Made by a program: the position numbers and the translations under genes | Notes under the pieces: generated by a model | Database searches by the model: none | What the model saw: the letters and a program-made list of their open reading frames with translations, nothing else | What the model was told of the DNA's origin: nothing | NCBI GenBank assembly: GCA_045539625.1 | Contig: JAZQFS010000095.1 | Span: 1-10,201, forward strand | Direction: 5' to 3' | From: UMGS1387 sp045539625 | Lineage (GTDB): Bacteria > Bacillota > Clostridia > Oscillospirales > CAG-382 | DNA length: 10,201 nucleotides | Part shown: positions 1 to 7,700 of the stretch, piece after piece | Layout of the letters: every line of letters starts with the position of its first letter | How positions within the stretch are numbered: position 1 is the first letter of the stretch

Positions 1-1
1 C

Positions 2-3000
2 GCAAAGGCAATGCCTGACGAATATTTTGCCGCTAAGAATGACATCAAGGATATTCCCGACGTTGCGGAAACAGAAGAATACTACGATGACCTTATGATG
101 CTTTATAAGGCAGGTGTTGTTCTCGGCTCTGACGATTACGGCAACTTCTACGCTACAAACCCCATCAAGAGAAGTGAAACCGCTGCTATTATCAATAGAG
201 TAGCTCTTCCCGAAAACCGCAAAGAGGGAAAACTCCTCGAGTACGGCGACAGAAATCCTGCCGTTTACCTTATACGTGACGACAGAATGACAAGAGGCGT
301 AAGAGAACTTACTTATATTGCTTCGGGTTGGACATATTATGATCCTGCAATTTCACAAAAGCATACATTTGATTACAGCTTCAACAAGCTTGTTGATGTA
401 AGCGATAAGACATATGCCTGCATCAGTAAAGAGGTTGAAACGGTAAATACAGGCAAGCTTACCTTTGAAGGCCTTTTCAACGCATCAGCAAACGGTGCAA
501 GAATTATATTCGAAAGCCTTGACGGAAACGTCCTTCTTGAAGTGAAGAATGACGGCGGAAAGCTTGTTGTTGTGGGTGCAAAGGAAAATGTGACGGACGT
601 AGCCTTCACTATTGGTGCGTTTGCTGTTTACGTTAACTTTGATATGGACAGCAACAAGGCTGAGGTTATGTTAGGTGACAAGTATGCAGGCGTATTTGAT
701 ATGTCAGATGCAGGTGACCTCTCAAGAGTTCGTATTGCTACAGGCGTCAAGGAAACTCTTAACCTTACAACAAATAACGTATATCTTTATTGGAATTTTG
801 ATGTCAATGATACTTTCCGCTTTGCTTCAAAAGGCTCAAAGCCTTACGGCTGGACCGTTTCCGAAAACGTGGTAATTGATGAAATGACAAGCGACGTTGA
901 CACAATGAGTGTTAAGGTAAGCGGTGAAGGTACTGCATCAAAGAAATTTGATAAGGTTTCGGATAAGTTCGTATTTGAAACTTACCTGCTTGTTCCGCAA
1001 GGTCAGGACGTTTCGGTTCTTATGAAGAACGGCGATAAGACCGCTTTGTCTGTTGACGCAAGAGGCGGCGAATTTACTTGGGTAAGAACTGAAGCGGCTC
1101 TTTCAACAAGTGCTGACAAGCTTCTCAGAAAATATACTCCCGGAGTATGGCAGCTTTTAAGAGTTGAGGTTGATACAGCTTCAAAAACAGCACTTATTAA
1201 AATCAACGGTAAAGAAACACAGACTCGTCCGTATAACGAAGACGGTTTTGACGGCATTGAAATTGTTGCACGAGGAAGCGGCGACTTCTGGTTTGACGAT
1301 ATTGCCGTTTATAATACCTATGATTATGCTGACTATTGTCCTGAGCCTGTACCTGTCAATGATGATGAGTGGTATGCAGGCATGAGCATCTGCTCGCTGT
1401 GGCAGGAAGGCTCTCATGCAGGCTGGGATCATATTTCTCCTTATGAAGAAATTACACCTGTACTCGGTTACTACGACGAAGGTATTGCTGAGGTTGCCGA
1501 CTGGGAAATTAAATTCATGGTTGAACACGGCTACGATTATCAGAGATTTTGCTGGTATCACGGCGGAAGATACGGTGCAATGAAGCGTCCCAGACTTGTG
1601 GACAATGCCCTTCATGACGGATTTTTCAATGCAAAGTATTCCCATATGATGGACTTTGAAATTATGTGGGAAAACTCCACCTCCGAGGTTACCAAGGAAC
1701 AGTTTATAAATGAAGTATGGCCTTATTGGGTTGACTGGTACTTGACAGATGACAGATATTTCTGCATCGACAACAAGCCTGTTATCACAATCTTCTATTA
1801 TGACACCTTCAAAAGCAAAATGGGCGGTAAGGACGGAGTCAAGGAAGTTATTGACTTTATGGTCGCAGAATGTAAGAAGCTTGGCTATGACGGTGCTATA
1901 ATCTATGTAAGCAATTCGGCTGCAGATGCTGCACTTAATGAGGAATTTGCATATGTTGGTATTCAGGCAAAGGCGGCATACCATTTTGAAGAGCCTTCCT
2001 ATGATATTGAATATCAGAAGATAAGAATGGATGCCGAGCTTGAAGCAGGCTCAGTTACCTTTATTCCTTCCTGCGGCATCGGCTTCAATGACATCGGCTG
2101 GACAGAAACAAGAACACCTCTTGCATCTGCCGAGGACTTTGAAATGATTCTCCGCTGGTCAAGAGATGAATACCTTCCCAATTTTGCAAAGTACGGTGAA
2201 AATGACTGGCACACAAAGAGCGTTCTTACCACAACCTGGAATGAATTTGGCGAGGGACATTATGTGTTCCCGTCAGGACTTAACAAGTTCGGCTATATGG
2301 ACGCACACAGACACGTGTTCTCATCAGTTGCAGACACAGCCGACACAAAGCACTTTGATGTAGAGCCTACCGACAATCAGAAGTCAAGACTGGGCTATCT
2401 CTATCAGGCTCGCAGAATACCCATGCGTACTCTTCTTTTGGAAGAAGCGGCTCAGACAGATTATGAGTTTGTTCACGGCTGGGATTTTGAAAAGCCTGAG
2501 GATTGTGCAAAGTGGGGACCTCTTGCAAAGACAACAGCTCCCGTATTCGATCCTGCTGAAAAAGCACTTGTAGGTACTATGACAGCTCCCGACGGTCACA
2601 TCAAGATGCTCTCCTTTGACGAAAACTTCTTCAACGCCGACGGCATTACAGTTCTTCACATTAATATGAAGATTGAAAAGAGCGGTGCTTCAACGGGTAA
2701 CTTCTATTTCAACAGTGAAAAGAAGGATAACTACGTAGCTTCCAAGGGTGCAAACTTTAACGTAATTGCTGACGGCGAATATCACGATTATTATATCGAC
2801 TTAACCAAAATCGGTTCATGGACCGGTGAAATCAAGGCTCTTAGATTTGACCCCATTGATACAGCGAATACGTACTATATTAAAAAGTTTGAATTTCTTA
2901 AGAAGAACGACAGCAAAAACCTTAATTTCTCAATAGATACTGCCGCTTACAAGGCGGTAGAGAAGACATTTGAGCTTGACGGAAATGATATTTATCTTGC

Positions 3001-4366
3001 TGCTAATCCTTCCAAGGGCTTCTATGCAATGAATCAGTTCTACTATGAGTGGAACAGATGGGACGGAACTCTTCTTATCAAGACAGGTAACGGTCACGAA
3101 TTTAACTTTACTGTTGGCAGCGACAAGGCAATTGTTGACGGAAAAGAGCAGACACTTAAGAGAAAAGTTGAGCTTTATGACGGTCTTGTAGTTCTTCCTC
3201 TTACATACATTTATGATGTTGCCGATTACGATTATAAGATTGACGGTAATAAGGTTAAGGTTGAAATAAGACTTAAGGGATATGAAGAAGCACTTGCAAA
3301 GAGAGTGCTCAATGAATTTGAATTCAACCTTGACGGTGACACCGAAAACTGGTCGATATCGGGCGGTTCAGGTGTTGTTGAAAACGGCTGTATCAAGATT
3401 CAGGCTATTCACAACGGAACTCGCTTTGACCCTCAGATGCAGAACAACAAATTTAATGCCGACACGCTGATGTATGACAAGATTGAGGTAAGAGTCAGAC
3501 CCACATTTAACGAATCCGAGTCAGCAGGCAGAGATATGACAATATATTTCTCGACGGATATAAACACAAAGCTTCGTGAGGCTCAGACGGTCAGCAGAAG
3601 CTATAAGGACTACACTCCCGATGCCGAAGGCTTCTATACAGTTACCTTTGATATGAAGGAAAATGAATTTTGGGTTGGAAATGCAAAGACAATACGTTTT
3701 GACCCTGCAAATTGTGACGGTTACTTTGAAATAGACTATTTAAAGCTTATTGCAAACCCCGATTCGCTTGCAAAGCTTGAGCAGGCTCAGAAGGATGCTG
3801 AGGAGTATGAAAAGAATCTGAGAAAAGCCGATGACGGAGAACCTTTCTATATCAGAAATGCCGATGCTGAAGGTGCGTACGGACCTGAGTATTCTTCAGG
3901 TGCGACTTTGGTTTCAATTGTAGATGATGACCTTCGTCCCGGTAATAAGGCGTTTCTTGTAACTACTACTGCAAAGGGTAAGTCGTGGTGCTACTTTATA
4001 GTTCCTACACGCTTCAAGCCCGGCACAACCTACAAGGTTGACTTTGAGTACAGACTTCTTGGCGATGTGGATGGCACAGAAGCCAACAACATTCCTTTCT
4101 CGGTAAACTTCAGATACGCCGACTTCAATGCTGACGGAAGCATAGTTGACAGAAAGGATCACGCAAAAGGTCCTTCTCCACAGTCCAAGGCTTCCACAAA
4201 GGACGGTTGGATACAGTGCTCCATAACACACACTGTTTCAGAAAATTCACCTTCTCGTTCAAATGACTACTTCTGTATTTTTACGGATCCCGTAGAAAGA
4301 GACGGCAAGATTTACAACCATAAGTATATGCTTGACAATTTTGTTGTAACGGTAGTGGAAAACTGA
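2..4366 (+). CDS. SLH-anchored multidomain surface protein with WbsX/GH99-like glycosidase domain (5' partial)
   Basis: The frame is open from base 2. The ATG at 11 is unlikely to be the true start because alignment with gene 2 begins mid-protein, so about 117 or more residues (signal peptide, first SLH) lie upstream. Residues are counted from that ATG. SLH repeat ~13-65 (DIPDV...YKAGVVLG...IKRSETAAII); LamG-like modules ~119-270 and ~275-443; WbsX/GH99-like barrel ~443-804 (GYYDEG, RFCWYH, DDRYFCIDNKPV, GFNDIGWTETRTP, TWNEFGEGHYVFPS); RFDP beta-sandwich ~822-966; copper-amine-oxidase-N-like stalk ~985-1089; second RFDP module ~1099-1250; charged helical linker ~1251-1278; CBM4/9-like module ~1279-1451. 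In GH99 the two Glu of NEWHEG are catalytic; the equivalents here are E745 and E748. Inferred role: cell-surface binding and cleavage of a glycan. Pfam often labels this barrel a glycosyltransferase (WbsX), which fits poorly with export. The exact activity is unproven. Lysine codons are mostly AAG, more biased than in gene 2. It ends in TGA followed by a strong terminator. Confidence 0.9.
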   Translation, partial: AKAMPDEYFAAKNDIKDIPDVAETEEYYDDLMMLYKAGVVLGSDDYGNFYATNPIKRSETAAIINRVALPENRKEGKLLEYGDRNPAVYLIRDDRMTRGVRELTYIASGWTYYDPAISQKHTFDYSFNKLVDVSDKTYACISKEVETVNTGKLTFEGLFNASANGARIIFESLDGNVLLEVKNDGGKLVVVGAKENVTDVAFTIGAFAVYVNFDMDSNKAEVMLGDKYAGVFDMSDAGDLSRVRIATGVKETLNLTTNNVYLYWNFDVNDTFRFASKGSKPYGWTVSENVVIDEMTSDVDTMSVKVSGEGTASKKFDKVSDKFVFETYLLVPQGQDVSVLMKNGDKTALSVDARGGEFTWVRTEAALSTSADKLLRKYTPGVWQLLRVEVDTASKTALIKINGKETQTRPYNEDGFDGIEIVARGSGDFWFDDIAVYNTYDYADYCPEPVPVNDDEWYAGMSICSLWQEGSHAGWDHISPYEEITPVLGYYDEGIAEVADWEIKFMVEHGYDYQRFCWYHGGRYGAMKRPRLVDNALHDGFFNAKYSHMMDFEIMWENSTSEVTKEQFINEVWPYWVDWYLTDDRYFCIDNKPVITIFYYDTFKSKMGGKDGVKEVIDFMVAECKKLGYDGAIIYVSNSAADAALNEEFAYVGIQAKAAYHFEEPSYDIEYQKIRMDAELEAGSVTFIPSCGIGFNDIGWTETRTPLASAEDFEMILRWSRDEYLPNFAKYGENDWHTKSVLTTTWNEFGEGHYVFPSGLNKFGYMDAHRHVFSSVADTADTKHFDVEPTDNQKSRLGYLYQARRIPMRTLLLEEAAQTDYEFVHGWDFEKPEDCAKWGPLAKTTAPVFDPAEKALVGTMTAPDGHIKMLSFDENFFNADGITVLHINMKIEKSGASTGNFYFNSEKKDNYVASKGANFNVIADGEYHDYYIDLTKIGSWTGEIKALRFDPIDTANTYYIKKFEFLKKNDSKNLNFSIDTAAYKAVEKTFELDGNDIYLAANPSKGFYAMNQFYYEWNRWDGTLLIKTGNGHEFNFTVGSDKAIVDGKEQTLKRKVELYDGLVVLPLTYIYDVADYDYKIDGNKVKVEIRLKGYEEALAKRVLNEFEFNLDGDTENWSISGGSGVVENGCIKIQAIHNGTRFDPQMQNNKFNADTLMYDKIEVRVRPTFNESESAGRDMTIYFSTDINTKLREAQTVSRSYKDYTPDAEGFYTVTFDMKENEFWVGNAKTIRFDPANCDGYFEIDYLKLIANPDSLAKLEQAQKDAEEYEKNLRKADDGEPFYIRNADAEGAYGPEYSSGATLVSIVDDDLRPGNKAFLVTTTAKGKSWCYFIVPTRFKPGTTYKVDFEYRLLGDVDGTEANNIPFSVNFRYADFNADGSIVDRKDHAKGPSPQSKASTKDGWIQCSITHTVSENSPSRSNDYFCIFTDPVERDGKIYNHKYMLDNFVVTVVEN
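2474..2907 (+). repeat. RFDP beta-sandwich module, gene 1 copy 1
   Basis: It runs from WDFEKPEDCAKW to LRFDPID...YYIKKFEFL and directly follows the catalytic barrel. It is the most divergent type, sharing the closing RFDP...Y.I...EFL pattern with the later copies. The matching gene 2 copy is at 7513-7947. Confidence 0.65.
3305..3760 (+). repeat. RFDP beta-sandwich module, gene 1 copy 2
   Basis: It opens EFNLDGDTENWSISGG, has an early RFDPQM and a closing IRFDPAN...YFEIDYLKL. This W...DP...RFDP...IDYI pattern resembles beta-sandwich modules attached to many clostridial and Paenibacillus surface glycosidases (recalled, not searched). Carbohydrate binding is the likely role. Confidence 0.7.
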
Positions 4367-4381
4367 ATAACTGAACAACTT

Positions 4382-4421
4382 ACCGAGTCAACGGCATTAC
4401 GGCTGTTGGCTCGGTTTTTTT
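4382..4421 (+). terminator. Strong intrinsic terminator of gene 1
   Basis: A 14-bp stem (4382-4395 pairing with 4402-4415, two G-T wobbles) closes a 6-base loop ATTACG and runs into seven T (4415-4421). It begins 15 bases after the gene 1 TGA stop. It should end the gene 1 transcript and insulate gene 2. Confidence 0.93.
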
Positions 4422-4424
4422 GCA

Positions 4425-4445
4425 CCGTTCTTGTATTCTGAACGG
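4425..4445. repeat. Small inverted repeat after the terminator
   Basis: CCGTTC at 4425-4430 is matched by GAACGG at 4440-4445 with a 9-base loop. It has no T-run behind it, so it is not a second terminator. It may be a small operator or chance; nothing in the sequence decides this. Confidence 0.35.
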
Positions 4446-4564
4446 CTTAATCCGAAAATTATGACGATTTGCAAACGAATTAACGGAGAACTTAAGATAT
4501 AATTATTCTATGCTGTTGTTGAAATTAGACAAAAGAGATGAGCATTTTTGTAAATATCGGTGTA

Positions 4565-4593
4565 TTGAAAATTAATGGTGTATATGGTAAAAT
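4565..4593 (+). promoter_or_regulatory. Sigma-A-type promoter of gene 2
   Basis: The -35 box TTGAAA (4565-4570) and -10 box TAAAAT (4588-4593) are separated by exactly 17 bases. The -10 is preceded by TGG (4585-4587), an extended -10 element. Transcription would start near 4600, giving a leader of about 120 bases before the gene 2 ATG. Confidence 0.72.
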
Positions 4594-4599
4594 AAAGAG

Positions 4600-4722
4600 A
4601 ATATACTTTGCTGAATATTTGCTCAATTACAGGAGTAATTTTCAGTATCAAATCTATTATTTTTTGATAATAAGGCAGTTTTTGCCAAAATGTTGCGGTA
4701 ATTACGCAAAAAAGGAGATAAA
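4600..4722 (+). promoter_or_regulatory. Long 5' leader of gene 2 with serial small hairpins
   Basis: Downstream of the predicted start site are four short inverted repeats in a row: AATTAC/GTAATT with an AGGA loop (4625-4640), TATTAT/ATAATA (4655-4672), GGCA/TGCC (4674-4686) and TTGCG/CGCAA (4693-4709). The last ends one base before the ribosome binding site. No known riboswitch consensus was recognised. Long structured leaders are known for some S-layer protein mRNAs, where they affect stability. That role here is inference, and AT-rich short stems can arise by chance. Confidence 0.35.
4711..4717 (+). promoter_or_regulatory. Ribosome binding site of gene 2
   Basis: AAAGGAG lies 5 bases before the ATG at 4723 and fixes this start. 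The protein that follows begins with a basic-hydrophobic signal peptide. Confidence 0.9.
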
Positions 4723-7700
4723 ATGAAAAGAATTCTGACTTTTGTTGTGCTTTCTGTATGCCTTTCGGCTTTATGCGGCGCATTGACTCAAAATACTGTG
4801 TATTCTTCGGATACGTATGAAAATCCGTCAATGCTTGCCTCGGAGGGACAAAGTGTTCTGCCGTCCGCCGAGGATAAAATTACAATTGGCGATGCACTTG
4901 CCGTTATTTGCCGCGGTTATGCTGTGGCAAAAGGTGTTGAGAGTGCTGAAAATGAGTCTTTCGACGTGCTGTGCGAGTATGTAAAGCTTCACGGTGATTT
5001 TGACGGTTTTTCCTTTGGCGACAAGGACAGATACATATTCAGATATGAGCTTGCACAGTTGATTGCTGGGCTTTTTGATGAGCAGTATTTTGAAAAAATC
5101 AACAGTATTTCGTCTCTTCCCGATGTTGACTGCGACGAGGCGTACAGCTCAGACGTGCTTATGCTATATAATGCAGGTCTTTTTACGGGTATCGACGGCT
5201 ACGGCACATTTTGTGCCAATGACCTTGTAACATACGGTGAATTTTTCAGTGTTATGGAGCGTCTGGCTGTAGAAGAAAAGCGAAAGAAACTGAGTCTTGA
5301 TGACTATGGCGACAGAGAAATGGCGGCATATCTTATTGACGACAAAAACATGCTGAGAACGGTACGTAATGTATCCTATATAGCGTCGGGCTGGAAGTAT
5401 GAAAACCCATCTGTTACCATTGGAAAGAAAACTGATTATTCAACGAATGTTTTAACGGATATATCTTCTTTTGACAAGGTTACCATCCGCAAGGAGGTTG
5501 TTACAACCGATAACGGAAGTCTTGGCTTTGAATGTCTTTACAATACTTCGGGTAACGGCTCAAGGGTTTACTTTGAGGATCTTGACGGAGATTTGCTTTT
5601 TGAGGTGTCTCACGAGAACGGAAAGTTTTTTGTAACAGGCAAAAATAAAAATTCAACAGGATATGCCTTTGCTTCGGGTAATGTGAGACTTTGCGCCCAA
5701 ATTGACCTTGACAGAAGACTTGTCAGAATTGTCATAAACAACACCGACTGCGGACTTTACAGTCTCGGAAGTGCTTCTGATTTGTCCCGTGTGTGTATAT
5801 CCACAACAGATGAGGATGTGCTGAATATTTCGGTAAGCTCAGTGTTCCTGTACAGAAACTACCGAGTTGCTGATACCTTCAGAACATACATTGCCGATGA
5901 AGTACCGTATGATTGGGACGCGGCAGGCGATGTGAGTGTTGTTGTTCAGAACAGTGATATGGATAAATACAATATGCGAATAGTCGGCGAGGGCGGAGCA
6001 GAGAAGAGCTTTTACAGTTTGACGGATAGGCTTGTCTTTTCGGCATATGTAAGAGTAACAGAAAATCAAAAGGTAAGAGCCGTTTTGTCGGGCGGCAGTG
6101 ACAGTTTTACAATAAACGCCGAAAACGGAGTATTTACAACGGACAAAGGTGCTCTTCGTGCATATACCGACGGCGTATGGCAGCAGATAAGGATTGAAGC
6201 TGACACAAATAAAGGAAAGGCGACAGTAAAAATCAACGGCAAGGATTGCGGTGAGTTTGACTTTGATATGTCCTTTGTTGACACCGTTACCTTTTTGACT
6301 GAGGGTGAAGGCGTTTTTGAATTTGATGACGTTTATGTTTATAACGTATATGACTATGTTGATTACTGTCCTGAGCCTGTGCCCGTAAATGACGATGAAT
6401 GGTACAGCTGTATGAGTATCTGCTCGCTTTGGAGAGAAGGCACGCACTATGGCTGGGACTGTATTTCGCCTTATGAGGATTTGACTCCCGTTACAGGCTA
6501 TTATGATGAAGGAATCCCCGAATCAATGGACTGGGAAATAAAGTTTATGGCTGAACACGGCTACGATTATCAGCGCTTCTGCTGGTACTACGGCGGCCAT
6601 AACGAGAATATCAAGAAGCCGAGGCTTTGTGATGCTGCAATTCACGAAGGCTACTTCAACGCAAGGTATTCCCATATGCTTGACTTTTCTCTTATGTGGG
6701 AAAATGCGGGCAGCAAGGGCACAAAAGATGAGTTCTACAACAACATCTGGCCTTATTGGGTGGATTGGTATTTTACCGATGACAGATATTTCTGCATTGA
6801 CAACAAGCCTGTGCTGACTATTTATTCCTACAACAGTTTTATCGAAATTATGGGCGGCAATGACGGGGCTAAGGAATGTATTGACTTTATGGAGTCCGAG
6901 CTTAAAAAGCTGGGCTTCGACGGTATGATTCTTTATGCCAGCAACGCAGGTGCAAATGCCGACACAAACGAGATGCTTTCACTTATTGGCTTTGATTCCA
7001 AGGCGGCATATCATTTTGACGAGCCTGCATACAACATTGACTATCAGAAGCTGCGAATGGAAGCGGAAACTGAGGCGGGCGGTATTCACTTTACTCCTTC
7101 CTGCGGTATCGGCTTTAACGACATTGGCTGGACGGAAACCCGCACACCGCTTGCAAGCGCTGAGGATTTTGAAGAAATACTCCGTTGGTCAAGAGATGTG
7201 TATCTGAAAAGCTATGAGGAGCAGGGAATAACCGACTGGCGTGCGAAAAGTGTTATGACAAACACATGGAATGAGTTCGGTGAAGGTCATTATGTATTTC
7301 CCACAAGTCTTAACGGCTTTGGTTATATGGACGCTCACCGACACGTATTTTCAAGTGTAGCCGACACCGATGACTCACAGCATTATGACGTTTATCCCAC
7401 AATTAATCAGAAAAAGAGACTTGGTTTTCTTTATACAACACGAAATATACCTTTGCGTAAGCTGCAGTATGATGACGGTCTTGAAGATGACAGCAAGATA
7501 TACGTTCCCGTAAAAGAGTGGGATTTTGAAAAGCCTTCTGACTGCTATATGTGGGGTGCTCTTGCAAAGACAACCGATCCTGTCTATGACGAGAACGAAA
7601 AGGCGCTTGTAGGTGCGACCACCACAAATGACGGACACATCAAAATGATGGAATTTAAAGAAAACCGTTTTGATGCTGATGAATGTGACTATCTTCACGT

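Larger units (their letters stand above)
4367..4722. other. Intergenic region between the two large paralogues
   Basis: This 356-base gap is clearly more AT-rich than the flanking genes. In order it holds the gene 1 terminator, a small inverted repeat (4425-4445), about 120 bases with no convincing gene, a sigma-A-like promoter (4565-4593), a hairpin-bearing leader, and the gene 2 ribosome binding site. A TATAAT occurs at 4498-4503 but has no matching -35 box at normal spacing. No tRNA or recognised riboswitch was seen. Confidence 0.75.

Noticed and set aside
1181..1984. Long antisense reading frame (267 codons) opposite the gene 1 LamG/barrel junction
   Set aside because: A similar antisense frame exists at the matching place in gene 2 (5839-6447), with shared strings such as RLRT. 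This is expected because the sense protein is conserved there. It has no ribosome binding site or domain logic, so it is a shadow of the sense gene.
2367..2567. Antisense frames at 2367-2567 and 7403-7627 that resemble each other
   Set aside because: Their similarity (KAFQNP-like strings) is explained by the conserved sense codons of the first RFDP module. There is no independent coding evidence.
4498..4503. Perfect TATAAT upstream of gene 2
   Set aside because: It has no acceptable -35 box at 16-18 bases and no extended TG. The promoter at 4565-4593 is much better.
4538..4726. 62-codon frame upstream of gene 2, ending with a 4-base ATGA overlap
   Set aside because: The overlap suggests translational coupling. 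However, the frame starts upstream of the predicted promoter, has only a weak ribosome site, and its product (rich in I, Y, N and F) looks like translated AT-rich spacer.
4735..4780. Possible lipoprotein signal (Cys at residues 13 and 18 of gene 2)
   Set aside because: The residue before each Cys is Val or Leu rather than Gly, Ala or Ser, so there is no proper lipobox. An ordinary Sec signal peptide fits better.
4508..4831. 107-codon antisense frame across the intergenic region and the start of gene 2
   Set aside because: It opposes the gene 2 signal peptide, its composition is that of AT-rich noncoding DNA, and no promoter or ribosome site was seen for it.
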